From assembly GCF_021531715.1 (NCBI RefSeq), contig NZ_JAFBIT010000001.1:1178001-1242000 (forward strand): DNA of 64,000 nucleotides, given 5' to 3'. The notes beneath the pieces were generated by a model. That model searched no databases, was not told where the DNA came from, and saw only the letters and a list, made by a program, of their open reading frames with translations. This DNA comes from Anaeromassilibacillus senegalensis (lineage in GTDB: Bacteria; Bacillota; Clostridia; Oscillospirales; Acutalibacteraceae). Shown in pieces: positions 50,080 through 58,762 of this stretch. How positions within the stretch are numbered: the stretch's first letter is position 1; every line of letters begins with the position of its first letter. Both the position numbers and the translations under genes were made by a program.

Positions 50080-50723
50080 GCTCCGCCGCCCTCGCGGAAG
50101 GCGCAGTCCGTTTTTGTACAGTTCTGGCATCTGCGGTATGTGCAGTCCGCCGTATCCGCCACGCCGATGACCGCCGACACCGATTTGACCGGCGTCATCA
50201 GGAGCGTGTCTGTCAGCGCAACACCGATGCGCTTCTCGCATTCGAGCCGCGCGAAAATTTCCCGCTGGCTCTCAAGCGCAAAATCGCCGTAGCCGGGCGA
50301 AAAGCGCGGGCGCAGATACAGGCCTTCCCGAAGCTCGCGCTCGGCAAGCTCGGCCTGCATTTCGTCGCAGTAGCTCTCAATCAGCGCGCTGCACACCGCG
50401 TTTGCGACCGTGCCGCGCGACATGCTGCGCGCGGCGATCTGCCGTATGCGCCGATCCGCCTGCACGCCGAGCGTCGCCGCAAAAAGATATGCCGCTTTGC
50501 AGCCGCGCAGATGATGCGCGAGCTTCTCACTTTCAATGCGCCAGCCGTCGAGCGTGACCGTATGATCGGTAACCTCAACCGCATAGCGCTTATAGACGCA
50601 CTTTGGTGTCAGAATATGCAGAAAATCTTCGGCAATTTCCTCCGCCGTGCGCACCGTCTCCGCGTCGGCGGGTCTGCCGCGAAAGCCGAGGTACCGGAGC
50701 ACTTCTTTCAGCTTCAATTTCAT
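50076..50723 (-). CDS. Stand-alone methionine synthase reactivation protein
   Basis: 215 residues. It matches the vitamin-B12-dependent methionine synthase activation family: FSPGYGDFALESQREIF corresponds to the AdoMet-binding RxxPGYxxxP-like region (YLRPRFSPGYGDF), and the C-terminus has a four-cysteine cluster (CTYRRCQNCTKTDCAF) that could hold a metal or Fe-S centre. The mid part (GCKAAYLFAATLGVQADRRIRQ) is typical of this clade. It presumably re-methylates oxidised cob(II)alamin of the short MetH encoded next, with which it is translationally coupled. One base separates it from metF. Confidence 0.9.
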   Translation of the reverse strand: MKLKLKEVLRYLGFRGRPADAETVRTAEEIAEDFLHILTPKCVYKRYAVEVTDHTVTLDGWRIESEKLAHHLRGCKAAYLFAATLGVQADRRIRQIAARSMSRGTVANAVCSALIESYCDEMQAELAERELREGLYLRPRFSPGYGDFALESQREIFARLECEKRIGVALTDTLLMTPVKSVSAVIGVADTADCTYRRCQNCTKTDCAFREGGGA

Positions 50724-50724
50724 A

Positions 50725-51591
50725 TCAATCGATGATCTTCGAGAGGTTCGTCATGATGCTGCCCGCGATGTCCGGGCGATTCATCGTGTAAATGTGGATA
50801 TGCGTGACATCGTTTGCAATCAGGTCGATAATCTGCTCGGTTGCATAGGCAATGCCCGCCTGCTTCATCGCCTCGGGGTGATCGGCAAAGCGGTCGACAA
50901 TCGCCCGGAAACGCGGCGGCAGTGCCGTTCCGGAAAGACCGCCGATGCGCTTGATCTGCTTCGCATTCGTGACCGGCATGATGCCCGCGATGACCGGCAC
51001 ATCGACGCCGTGCTTCAAAAGCTTGAACATATAGCTGTACAGGATGTTGTTGTCGAAAAACATCTGCGTCGTCAGAAATTCACAGCCGCTCTTCACTTTC
51101 CGGCAGACGCCCTCGATATCCGCCTCGCTGTTGTACGATTCCGGATGTCCCTCCGGATAGCATGCGCCGCCGATGCAGAAATCTCCCTCGCGGCGGATCG
51201 CCTCGATCAGGTCGCTCGCGTGCGGGAAGATTTCCGGCGCGGTCTGCCCTGCAGGAATATCGCCGCGCAGGGCAAGGATATTCTCGATGCCGCTCGCCTT
51301 GAAATCCGCAATCGAGCGGCGCAGCTTTTCTTCATCCTGTCCCACACAGGTCAGATGCGCCAGCGCCGTGACGCCGCTTGTGAGCACTTCCTCCGCAACA
51401 CGGAGCGTATTGTGTGAATTGCTGCCGCCCGCACCGTAGGTAACACTCATGAACGACGGCTTATAGGCCGCGATTTCGCGGACGATCTGCTGCGTATTCG
51501 CCAGCTCGCTGCCGACCTTCGGCGGGAACAGCTCGCAGGAAACGGTAACCGTTTTCGATTTCAGAATCTCGGATATTTTCATATCAATCAT
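50725..51591 (-). CDS. metF: Methylenetetrahydrofolate reductase
   Basis: 288 residues started at ATG 51591, five bases after AAGGA; a second ATG nine bases later is less well spaced. The flavin-dependent barrel shows VSCELFPPKVG (catalytic Glu), SVTYGAGGSN, AHLTCVGQDEEKL, ILALRGDIPAG and the folate contacts in FLTTQMFFDN. It reduces methylene- to methyl-tetrahydrofolate, supplying MetH. First gene of the met operon, with a clear promoter and no riboswitch visible in its 50-base leader. Confidence 0.95.
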   Translation of the reverse strand: MIDMKISEILKSKTVTVSCELFPPKVGSELANTQQIVREIAAYKPSFMSVTYGAGGSNSHNTLRVAEEVLTSGVTALAHLTCVGQDEEKLRRSIADFKASGIENILALRGDIPAGQTAPEIFPHASDLIEAIRREGDFCIGGACYPEGHPESYNSEADIEGVCRKVKSGCEFLTTQMFFDNNILYSYMFKLLKHGVDVPVIAGIMPVTNAKQIKRIGGLSGTALPPRFRAIVDRFADHPEAMKQAGIAYATEQIIDLIANDVTHIHIYTMNRPDIAGSIMTNLSKIID

Positions 51592-51639
51592 CGCTTTCCT
51601 TTCTTCAAGCGCTTTTTCCAGTTAGAAACAGTATATTCT

Positions 51640-51668
51640 ATTGTAGCACATCAAAGCGGAATTGGCAA
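51640..51668 (-). promoter_or_regulatory. Promoter of the metF-metH operon
   Basis: Minus strand TTGCCA and TACAAT, spacer 17 bp, about 50 bp before metF. Confidence 0.8.
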
Positions 51669-51746
51669 TTCGGAATTTTGAAAAATTTATAAATTCCATC
51701 GGAATTATAGGCTTTTTGTTTTTCCGTCTCCTGAACCGCGCAGGGG

Positions 51747-51775
51747 TTGTTTTAGCCCCGGTTCTGTGCTACAAT
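51747..51775 (+). promoter_or_regulatory. Promoter of the PIG-L-kinase-tsaD transcript
   Basis: TTGTTT and TACAAT, spacer 17 bp, 50 bp before the start. Confidence 0.7.
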
Positions 51776-51824
51776 ACGGGTAAATCCGCTATATTCCGAA
51801 ATAATCGAAAGGCAGGCGTTTTAC

Positions 51825-52643
51825 ATGTTGAACCGTCCCCTGCGCGCCATGATGATCGGCGCGCATCCCGATGACTGCGATATTTCCACCTATTCGATCA
51901 CGACGCGTCTCGTCAAGGCGGGCTGTATCGTGCGCTTTGTCTCCATGACGACCGGCAACGCCGGTCACCAGACGATGCGCGGCGAGGAGCTCGTCAACAC
52001 CCGCGCGAAGGAAGCGCAGGCAAGCGCCGCATACCTCGGCATCACTTATGAGATTCTCCCCTTTGACGACGGCCGCCTCACGCCGTCCATTGAGGCGCGC
52101 GAAACGCTGATGCGCACAATTCGCCGCTTTGCGCCCGATGTGATCTTCACAAACCGCGCCTGCGACTATCACCCCGACCACCGCGCGACCGGTCAGCTCG
52201 TGCAGGACTGCTCATACCTTCTGGGCGTCCCGGCGATCTGCCCCGACACGCCGGTTATGCGCACGACGCCGGTCATTCTCTACTGGCACGATCCGTTTAC
52301 CGATCCAAAGCCCTTCCGTCCCGATTTTGCACGCCCGGCGGACAACGACCGCGAGGTGCTGTTCAACGTGGAGTGCTGCCATGCCTCCCAGTTCCTCGAC
52401 TGGCTCCCGTGGGCGGACGACAAGGTGGACCTCGCGGGCAAAACGCACGAGGAGCGCGTCGCGTTCCTGCGCGGTCAGTTCGACGAAAACCCCGGCGATG
52501 TGGATGAGGATGTGCACGTCTGCCTGACCAGACAGTACGGCAAGGACTTCGCCGACACGGTGCGCTTTGCGGAAAGCTGGCAGGTCAGCGAATACGGCGC
52601 CGACGTCACAGACGAGCTGCGGGATCTGCTGATCGGCCTGTAA
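51825..52643 (+). CDS. PIG-L family deacetylase (LmbE-like)
   Basis: 272 residues. Zinc-binding motif GAHPDDCDIS at residues 13-22 and the second site ACDYHPDHRATG at about 107; TTGNAGHQTMRGEEL lies between, as in the family. These metalloenzymes remove acetyl groups from N-acetyl-glucosamine compounds such as glycan or thiol precursors (PIG-L, MshB, BshB). A C-terminal region (from about 165) is longer than in BshB. There is no signal peptide, so it acts in the cytoplasm. It starts a rightward set with the P-loop kinase and tsaD. Confidence 0.88.
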   Translation: MLNRPLRAMMIGAHPDDCDISTYSITTRLVKAGCIVRFVSMTTGNAGHQTMRGEELVNTRAKEAQASAAYLGITYEILPFDDGRLTPSIEARETLMRTIRRFAPDVIFTNRACDYHPDHRATGQLVQDCSYLLGVPAICPDTPVMRTTPVILYWHDPFTDPKPFRPDFARPADNDREVLFNVECCHASQFLDWLPWADDKVDLAGKTHEERVAFLRGQFDENPGDVDEDVHVCLTRQYGKDFADTVRFAESWQVSEYGADVTDELRDLLIGL

Positions 52644-52675
52644 ACCTGCATCATCAATCGGAGGTGTGTTCCGCC

Positions 52676-53191
52676 ATGCGGATCGCAATTATTGGATACA
52701 GCGGCAGCGGAAAATCGACGCTTGCCGCACAACTCGGGCAAAAGCTTCAGGTGCCGGTGCTGCATCTGGACAGCGTCCACTGGCTGCCCGGCTGGGTGGA
52801 ACGCCCGCGCGAGGAAGAAAAACAGATCGTGCGCGCCTTCCTCGACGAGCATGACGCCTGGGTCATCGACGGCAACTATTCGGCGCTTTGGCATGACGAG
52901 CGCATGGAAAAGGCCGATCAGATCCTCTTTCTGAACTTCAACCGCTTCATCTGCCTGCACCGCGCCGCAAAGCGCGCCCGGGTTTTCAGAGGCAAAACGC
53001 GGCCCGATATGGGCAAAGGCTGTCCGGAAAAGATCGATCTGGAATTTGCGTGGTGGATCCTGCACGACGGGCGCACCGCCAAAATCCGGAACCGTTACCG
53101 AAAGCTGAGGGAACTATATCCCGGGAAATTTACGGAAATCAAGAATCAGAAAGCGCTCTCCGCCTTCACGGCGCGTGCGCTGAACACATAA
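52676..53191 (+). CDS. FlaR-like P-loop kinase (DNA topology modulation family)
   Basis: 171 residues from ATG 52676 (MRIAIIGYSGSGKSTLA), with GGAGGTG upstream; a GTG twelve bases before is poorly placed. Walker A is GYSGSGKST at residues 7-15. DSVHWLPGW follows and is characteristic of the adenylate-kinase-related FlaR group, as is WVIDGNYSALWHDERMEKADQILFLNF in pieces (VIDGNYS, RMEKAD). The C-terminus is basic (KIRNRYRKLRELYPGKF). The real substrate of this group is not known despite the 'topology modulation' name. It lies between the deacetylase and tsaD. Confidence 0.85.
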   Translation: MRIAIIGYSGSGKSTLAAQLGQKLQVPVLHLDSVHWLPGWVERPREEEKQIVRAFLDEHDAWVIDGNYSALWHDERMEKADQILFLNFNRFICLHRAAKRARVFRGKTRPDMGKGCPEKIDLEFAWWILHDGRTAKIRNRYRKLRELYPGKFTEIKNQKALSAFTARALNT

Positions 53192-53204
53192 GGGAAGCAA
53201 AACT

Positions 53205-54215
53205 ATGAAGATTTTAGCCATTGAAAGCTCCTGCGACGAAACGGCTGCCGCCGTTGTGGAAAACGGGCGGCGCGTGCTCTCAAGCGTCGTTGCCACGCAG
53301 GTGGAGGAACACAAATTATACGGCGGCGTCGTGCCGGAAATCGCCTCGCGGCGGCACAGTGAATCGATTGTTGGCGTGGTGCGCGAAGCGCTCGAGCGGG
53401 CATCGCTCTCACTCTCCGACCTCGACGCCGTGGCGGTCACATACGCGCCCGGTCTGATCGGCGCTCTGCTTGTCGGCGTCAACTTCGCGAAGGGGCTTTC
53501 CCTCTCCGCCAACCTGCCGCTGATCCCGGTGCACCACCTGCGCAGCCATATCGCTTCAAATTACATCACAAACCCAGAGCTGGAGCCGCCGTTTCTCTGC
53601 CTCGTCGTTTCCGGCGGGCACACGCACATCATCGAAGCCACGGATTACACGACGCTCCGTATCCTCGGCAAAACGCGCGATGACGCAGCGGGCGAGGCGT
53701 TTGACAAGGCCGCGCGCGCGATGGGTATGCCCTATCCCGGCGGCATCCACATGGACAAGCTCGCTGAATCCGGCAACGACAGAGCCTTCACGCTGCCCCG
53801 TCCCACGGTGGACGGCGCACCGCTCGATTTCAGCTTTTCCGGCCTGAAAACGGCAGTCATCAACATCCTGCACAACGCGAAGCAGAAGGGCGTGGAAATC
53901 AACACCGCCGACCTCGCGGCCTCGTACCGCAAAGCGGTTGTTGACTGCCTCGTGCGCAATTTCCTGCGCGCGGCAGACGAAACCGGACACAAAAAGCTCG
54001 TGATCGCGGGCGGCGTTTCGGCGAATGCTTTGCTGCGCCGCCGTCTGCAGGCAGAATGCGCACGCACAGGACGCACGCTGTACATGCCCGATCTCTCCCT
54101 CACCGGCGACAACGCCGCGATGGTCGGCGCACAGGCGTACTATGAATACCTCGCCGGACACACCGCCGGCATGGAACTGAACGCCTGCGCCCAGCGCGGT
54201 ATTGATCTCGGATAA
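53205..54215 (+). CDS. tsaD: tRNA N6-adenosine threonylcarbamoyltransferase TsaD
   Basis: 336 residues. It transfers threonylcarbamoyl from its AMP ester to A37 of tRNAs reading ANN codons, with TsaB and TsaE. The ASKHA fold shows ILAIESSCDETAAAV at the start, iron-binding VHHLRSHIASN (two His), CLVVSGGHTHI, TRDDAAGEAFDKAAR, IAGGVSANALLR and the terminal LTGDNAAMVG with the third metal ligand. AGGGAAGC precedes the ATG. A strong terminator follows; mnmA, another tRNA-modification gene, converges on it from the right. Confidence 0.96.
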   Translation: MKILAIESSCDETAAAVVENGRRVLSSVVATQVEEHKLYGGVVPEIASRRHSESIVGVVREALERASLSLSDLDAVAVTYAPGLIGALLVGVNFAKGLSLSANLPLIPVHHLRSHIASNYITNPELEPPFLCLVVSGGHTHIIEATDYTTLRILGKTRDDAAGEAFDKAARAMGMPYPGGIHMDKLAESGNDRAFTLPRPTVDGAPLDFSFSGLKTAVINILHNAKQKGVEINTADLAASYRKAVVDCLVRNFLRAADETGHKKLVIAGGVSANALLRRRLQAECARTGRTLYMPDLSLTGDNAAMVGAQAYYEYLAGHTAGMELNACAQRGIDLG

Positions 54216-54228
54216 CCTGCCGAATGCT

Positions 54229-54268
54229 AAAAGCAGCACACCTGAAGCAAATCGGGTGTGCTGCTTTT
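54229..54268. terminator. Bidirectional terminator between tsaD and mnmA
   Basis: AAAAGCAGCACACC pairs with GGTGTGCTGCTTTT; convergent genes on each side. Confidence 0.9.
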
Positions 54269-55351
54269 CTATTGCGTATCGGCAATGATACCGCCGCCGA
54301 GGACGAGATCGCCGTCATAGAGGACGACGGACTGTCCGCGCGTTACGGCGCGCTGCGGCTCGTCGAAAACGACGGTGAACGCATCCGCACCGGTTTGGGT
54401 AACGGTAGCCCACTGCTCCGGCTGGCGGTAGCGCACCTTTGCCTTGACGCGCACGGCGCCGGAAAGCGTGGGTACAGCGATCAGGTTGATCCCAGTTGCC
54501 ACAAGGCTCCGGGTATACAGTTCCTGTTCCGTGCCGAGCGTGATGGTGTTTGTCTCCGGGTCGACCGATTTGACATACATCGGCTCGGACAGCGCGAGAC
54601 CGAGTCCCTTGCGCTGACCAATCGTATAGCGGATGATCCCGCGGTGCTGCCCAAGTATGCGCCCGCGCGTATCGACAAAATCACCGGGCGGATAGGTCTT
54701 TCCGGTGTATTGCTCGATAAAATCAGCATATGAGCCGTTTTGCACGAAGCAGATATCCTGGCTGTCGTGCTTTTTGGCGTTAATGAAACCGTGTGCTTCG
54801 GCAAGCGCGCGCACCTCGCTTTTCACCATATTGCCGAGCGGAAACTGCACATGGGCAAGCTGCTCCTGCGTCAGCGACCACAGCACATAGCTCTGATCCT
54901 TGTTCGCATCCGCTGCCTTTTTCAGTTCATACCGTCCGGACGCGGGATTGTATTCGATCCGCGCGTAATGGCCGGTCACAACATCGTCGTATTCCAGTTC
55001 CTGCATGCGCTGAAAGAGCTTGTCAAATTTCAGATAACGGTTGCAGTCGATGCATGGGTTCGGCGTGACGCCGTGCTCATACGCCGATACAAAGCGGTCG
55101 ATCACGTCGGTTTTGAATCGGTCTGAAAAATTGAAGACGTAGTACGGCATATCCAGCGCATACGCCACACTGCGCGCATCCTCGACGTCCTCGAGCGAGC
55201 AGCACGTGTGCTCGCGGCAGAGACCGACGTCCTCATTGTGAAAGAGTTTCATCGTAGCGCCGATGCACGTATATCCGCGTTCGCGCATCAAAAGCGCCGC
55301 CACGCTGGAATCCACGCCGCCGCTCATCGCGATGATGACCTTCCGGCTCAT
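54269..55351 (-). CDS. mnmA: tRNA-specific 2-thiouridylase MnmA
   Basis: 360 residues. PP-loop IIAMSGGVDSSVAALL at the start; the two catalytic cysteines lie in VTPNPCIDCNRYLKF (about residue 100) and SQDICFVQN (about 198). It uses sulfur from a cysteine desulfurase to make 2-thiouridine at the wobble position of Lys, Glu and Gln tRNAs. The ATG overlaps the hydE stop by four bases, so translation is coupled, an uncommon pairing. It is the last gene of the HD-hydE-mnmA operon. Confidence 0.96.
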   Translation of the reverse strand: MSRKVIIAMSGGVDSSVAALLMRERGYTCIGATMKLFHNEDVGLCREHTCCSLEDVEDARSVAYALDMPYYVFNFSDRFKTDVIDRFVSAYEHGVTPNPCIDCNRYLKFDKLFQRMQELEYDDVVTGHYARIEYNPASGRYELKKAADANKDQSYVLWSLTQEQLAHVQFPLGNMVKSEVRALAEAHGFINAKKHDSQDICFVQNGSYADFIEQYTGKTYPPGDFVDTRGRILGQHRGIIRYTIGQRKGLGLALSEPMYVKSVDPETNTITLGTEQELYTRSLVATGINLIAVPTLSGAVRVKAKVRYRQPEQWATVTQTGADAFTVVFDEPQRAVTRGQSVVLYDGDLVLGGGIIADTQ

Positions 55352-56403
55352 GCGTCCTCCCGGCGGACATCGCCGCGCGCCGTCACAATCTCATAGCCGG
55401 CAGACCTGACGCGCTGCTCAAGGCAGCCGCGGCACTGCGCAGCCTCCTCGCCGGTGCAGATCTTGTTCTCATACAGCTCATAGAGCTTGCGCACGCGAAC
55501 CGGTGAAAGGTTCGGCATGACGACGTTTGCGCCCGCCTTGAGGCCAAGCTCGCGGCCCTCGGGGTGAATCGTGCCGAGCGCCGTCGTCGCCGGGAGCAGC
55601 GCGTACGGGAACATCAGCCGCAGCACCGCCACAAGGCGAAGCGTCAGCTCAAGCGTGCCGCTCTTCTGGTCCGCAAACGGCGTTTCGGCGTGCGTGATAT
55701 ACGGCCCGATGCCGATCATATCCGGCTGCAGCTTCTGCAGGAAACGCAGATCGGCGATGAGGTTGTCGGTCGTCTGATACGGCGAACCCACCATGAAGCC
55801 GGAACCGACCTGATAGCCGATTTCTTTCAGATTAAAAAGGCATTCCTTTCGTTTCTGCGCACTGAGCTCCACAGGGTGCAGCTTGGCATAGTGCGCATCG
55901 TCTGCGGTTTCATGGCGCAGCAGGTAGCGGTTTGCGCCCGCATCAAAATATGCCTGATAGCTCTCGCGCGGCTTCTCGCCGATCGAAAGCGTGATGGCAC
56001 AATCCGGATGATTTTTCCGGATGGCCGAGACGATCTCGCAGACGCGCTTATCCGTAAAATACGGATCCTCGCCGCCTTGCAGGACGAAGGTGCGGAAGCC
56101 AAGCGCATAGCCCTCCGCACAGCATTCGAGGATTTCATCCTTTGTCAGCCGATAGCGCGTCGCGTGGCGGTTGTCGCGCCGGATCCCGCAGTAATAGCAA
56201 TTGTTTTTGCAGTAATTCGTAAATTCGATCAGCCCGCGGATGTAGACCTCCGTGCCGTAATGTGCGCGGCGCACCTGATCCGCTTCGGCGAAAAGCGCCT
56301 CATCATAGGCGTCGGTCTCAAGCAGCGTCCTGAGCTGCTCGTCGCTGAGATCGCGCTGCGTGCGGAGCAGCTCAACCAGATTTTCGTTCGTGTTTTCTCT
56401 CAT
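55348..56403 (-). CDS. hydE: [FeFe]-hydrogenase H-cluster maturase HydE
   Basis: 351 residues from ATG 56403, with AAAGGA six bases upstream. The radical-SAM motif is CKNNCYYCG at about residue 62. Other family features are EFTNYCKNNC, RTFVLQGGEDPYFTD, SIGEKPRESYQAYFDAGA in pieces (LSIGEKP), and GSGFMVGSPYQT. Cysteines near the C-terminus (QCRGCLEQR) may bind a second cluster. HydE builds part of the H cluster with HydF and HydG, neither of which is nearby. Its presence indicates an [FeFe] hydrogenase and anaerobic hydrogen metabolism. A related role (PylB/BioB-like) is excluded by the overall sequence. Confidence 0.9.
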   Translation of the reverse strand: MRENTNENLVELLRTQRDLSDEQLRTLLETDAYDEALFAEADQVRRAHYGTEVYIRGLIEFTNYCKNNCYYCGIRRDNRHATRYRLTKDEILECCAEGYALGFRTFVLQGGEDPYFTDKRVCEIVSAIRKNHPDCAITLSIGEKPRESYQAYFDAGANRYLLRHETADDAHYAKLHPVELSAQKRKECLFNLKEIGYQVGSGFMVGSPYQTTDNLIADLRFLQKLQPDMIGIGPYITHAETPFADQKSGTLELTLRLVAVLRLMFPYALLPATTALGTIHPEGRELGLKAGANVVMPNLSPVRVRKLYELYENKICTGEEAAQCRGCLEQRVRSAGYEIVTARGDVRREDA

Positions 56404-56418
56404 ATTTTTCCTTTCCAT

Positions 56419-56988
56419 TCACTGTGCCTGCGGCTGCTCCAGTGTGCGCATTGCGAGGATCGTCTCGGAGATCAGCTCATCGAGCGTCCAGCCGAGCATT
56501 TCCGCGCCGCGCTGGATCACCGGGCGCGAGCAGCCAGCAGCAAAGTTCAGCGTTTTGAATTTCTTTTTCACCGATTTCAGTTCGAGGTCAAGCACACTTT
56601 TGGAAGGCCGCATCAGCGCTACCGCGCCGATCAAGCCGGTCAGCTCATCCACGGCATAGAGCACCTTTTCCATCTCGTGCTCCGGCCGGATATCCACGGT
56701 CAGTTCATAGCCGTGGCTCGCGGTCGCGTGGATCAGCCGCTCGTCGAGCCCGCGCTCGCGCATGATCTCCTGCTCCTTGATGCAGTGCTGCTCCGGAAAC
56801 TGCTCGAAATCGAGATCATGCAGAAGTCCGACAACGCCCCAGAACCCGATCTCCTCGCCGTACCCGAGCTTTTCGGCGAAATAGCGCATCACACCTTCCA
56901 CGGTCTCCGCGTGCTTCAGATGAAACGGTTCTTTATTGTATTCAGTCAGCAGCGCCCACGCCGCCTCCCTTGTCAGGGTATTGCTCAT
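56419..56988 (-). CDS. HD-domain phosphohydrolase
   Basis: 189 residues. The metal site is FHLKHAETVEGVMRYF (His), then the HD doublet in VGLLHDLDFEQFPEQH and a later Asp in YAVDELTGLIG, the standard HD order. C-terminal part helical (SVLDLELKSVKKKFK). These proteins hydrolyse nucleotides or other phosphate esters; the substrate is unknown. It is commonly seen in Clostridia as a short HDIG-type hydrolase. It starts the operon with hydE and mnmA, 15 bp before hydE. AAGGGAC precedes the ATG. Confidence 0.87.
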   Translation of the reverse strand: MSNTLTREAAWALLTEYNKEPFHLKHAETVEGVMRYFAEKLGYGEEIGFWGVVGLLHDLDFEQFPEQHCIKEQEIMRERGLDERLIHATASHGYELTVDIRPEHEMEKVLYAVDELTGLIGAVALMRPSKSVLDLELKSVKKKFKTLNFAAGCSRPVIQRGAEMLGWTLDELISETILAMRTLEQPQAQ

Positions 56989-57044
56989 TTTGTGTCCCTT
57001 CTTTTTGGAATATTCTAAAAGCCTATCGCTTTTATATGTTTTAA

Positions 57045-57073
57045 ATCATACACGCCGGCCAAAGGTTTGTCAA
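57045..57073 (-). promoter_or_regulatory. Promoter of the HD-hydE-mnmA operon
   Basis: Minus strand TTGACA and TATGAT, spacer 17 bp, about 60 bp before the HD gene and just after the DUF2752 stop. Confidence 0.8.
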
Positions 57074-57079
57074 GCGCAT

Positions 57080-57451
57080 TTACGGCAGATTGCGCAAAAC
57101 CGCAAAGACAAGCCCCAAGCACAGCACGGCGATCCAGACCGGCGGCGCCCAGCGCTTAAAGAGAAGCGGTGCACGCCCCTGAATGTATCGCACGGCTTCC
57201 AGAAGCAGCCAGACTCCGGCGGCGGGCAGCACAAAGAACATATACGGGTTCAGCCGAAACGCCTCCGGAAAATCGAGCCGGAACGTTGCCTCGAGCATGC
57301 GCGTGGTACCGCAGGCAGGGCACAAAATTCCGGACACACGGCGGATCAGACACGGCGGATGCAGTAGGAACAGCGCTGCCGCCACAGACAATAAGGAAAA
57401 AAATACGATTATCACAGTCAAAATTCTCTGCTTTTTCGATTTCACGCGCAC
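57080..57451 (-). CDS. DUF2752 small membrane protein
   Basis: 123 residues with three hydrophobic segments (IVFFSLLSVAAALFLL, MFFVLPAAGVWLLLEAV, VWIAVLCLGLVFAVL). Between the first two lies CPACGTTRM, the Cys-Pro-x-Cys-Gly-x-Thr-Arg motif of DUF2752. The two cysteines could be redox-active or bind metal; function is unknown. It lies between the HD operon promoter and the divergent aldo/keto reductase promoter and is probably transcribed alone. Confidence 0.85.
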   Translation of the reverse strand: MRVKSKKQRILTVIIVFFSLLSVAAALFLLHPPCLIRRVSGILCPACGTTRMLEATFRLDFPEAFRLNPYMFFVLPAAGVWLLLEAVRYIQGRAPLLFKRWAPPVWIAVLCLGLVFAVLRNLP

Positions 57452-57466
57452 TTCCTCACTTTTCTC

Positions 57467-57495
57467 TTGCCAATTCCCTGTTTGCCGTTTATAAT
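57467..57495 (+). promoter_or_regulatory. Promoter of the aldo/keto reductase gene
   Basis: TTGCCA and TATAAT, spacer 17 bp, about 70 bp before the start. Confidence 0.85.
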
Positions 57496-57567
57496 TATAC
57501 TTGTATATTCTGGTTCAGTCAACTGCCGCATGGAGCGGCCAAATTATTATTCTTTGGAGGAATTGAA

Positions 57568-58710
57568 ATGAACAGTGGTTATCTGGGCGACAAAACGCCG
57601 AAGCTGGGCTTTGGCCTGATGCGTCTGCCGATGATCGGCGACGAAATCGACATGGAGCAGACGAAGTCCATGGTCGACAAGTTTATGGCAAAGGGCTTTA
57701 CGTATTTTGACACCGCTTACGTCTACATCAACGGCAAAAGCGAGGTCGCGGCGCGCGAGGCAATCGTCAAGCGCTATCCGCGTGACAGCTTCACGCTCGC
57801 CACGAAGCTCCCACTCTGGGACAAGGTGGAGACCGAGGAAGACATGCAGAAAATTTTCGACGAGTCCATGGAGCGCGCAGGCGTCGAATATTTCGACTAC
57901 TATCTGCTGCACGCGATGGATAAGGAAAAGTTTGAAAAGGCCGACCGCATCGGCGCATGGGATTTCATCTTCAAGATGAAGGCTGAGGGCAAGATCAAGC
58001 ACTGCGGCTTCTCCTTCCACGACAGTGCTGAGGTGCTCGACGAGGCGCTCACAAAGCACCCGGAGGCCGAGTTTGTACAGCTTCAGATCAACTATGCGGA
58101 CTGGGAAAACGAGAACGTGCAGTCCCGCAAGTGCTATGAGGTCGCCGTCAAGCACAATAAGCCGATCATCGTCATGGAGCCGGTCAAGGGCGGTTCTCTC
58201 GCGGCCATGGTGCCCGAGGCTCAGGAGCTTCTGAAGGCCGAGAACCCGGATCTTTCCATTCCGTCTTGGGCCGTTCGCTTCTGCGCAGGTCTCGACAACA
58301 TTCTCACCGTGCTCTCCGGCATGTCCACACAGGCGCAGCTCGATGACAACGTCTCCTACATGGAGCACTTTGAGCCGCTGAGTGAAAAAGAGCACGCGGT
58401 ACTCAACAAGGCCGTGGATATTCTCAAGTCTATCCCGACCGTCCCCTGCACCGGCTGCCGCTACTGCGTGGACGACTGCCCGCAGCACATCAACATCCCG
58501 GAAATCTTCAAGGCTCTGAACGGCTACAAGCAGTTCGGCTCGCTCGAAGGCTCCGATAAGCCGTACAACATGGGCCAGTACGAGCATGCGACGAAGGACG
58601 GCGGCAAGGCCAGCGAGTGCCTGCACTGCGGCTCCTGCGAAGCGCACTGCCCGCAGCACATCCATATCATCGAAGAGCTCGAGGGCGCGGCAAAGGCGTA
58701 CGAGGGCTAA
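57568..58710 (+). CDS. Aldo/keto reductase with C-terminal 4Fe-4S ferredoxin domain
   Basis: 380 residues from ATG 57568, with TTGGAGG upstream. Residues 1 to about 280 are an AKR barrel: GFGLMRLPM, FDTAYVYINGKSE (catalytic Asp-Tyr), ATKLPLW (Lys) and DYYLLHAMDKE (His). The C-terminus has two ferredoxin motifs, CTGCRYCVDDCPQHINIP and CLHCGSCEAHCPQHIHI. Such fusions are typical of anaerobes and probably pass electrons between ferredoxin and NAD(P)H-linked carbonyl reduction. Substrate unknown. It stands alone between a good promoter and a good terminator. Confidence 0.92.
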   Translation: MNSGYLGDKTPKLGFGLMRLPMIGDEIDMEQTKSMVDKFMAKGFTYFDTAYVYINGKSEVAAREAIVKRYPRDSFTLATKLPLWDKVETEEDMQKIFDESMERAGVEYFDYYLLHAMDKEKFEKADRIGAWDFIFKMKAEGKIKHCGFSFHDSAEVLDEALTKHPEAEFVQLQINYADWENENVQSRKCYEVAVKHNKPIIVMEPVKGGSLAAMVPEAQELLKAENPDLSIPSWAVRFCAGLDNILTVLSGMSTQAQLDDNVSYMEHFEPLSEKEHAVLNKAVDILKSIPTVPCTGCRYCVDDCPQHINIPEIFKALNGYKQFGSLEGSDKPYNMGQYEHATKDGGKASECLHCGSCEAHCPQHIHIIEELEGAAKAYEG

Positions 58711-58728
58711 ACCATCCTGAAACAAATG

Positions 58729-58758
58729 AGGACGCAGCCAAAAAGCTGCGTCCTTTTT
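58729..58758 (+). terminator. Intrinsic terminator after the aldo/keto reductase
   Basis: AGGACGCAGC pairs perfectly with GCTGCGTCCT around a six-base loop, followed by TTTTT. It may also end the leftward esterase-GH125 operon. Confidence 0.9.
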
Positions 58759-58762
58759 CCGT

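Noticed and set aside
51592-51640. SAM or cobalamin riboswitch before metF
   Set aside because: The leader is only about 50 bases and shows no structured element.
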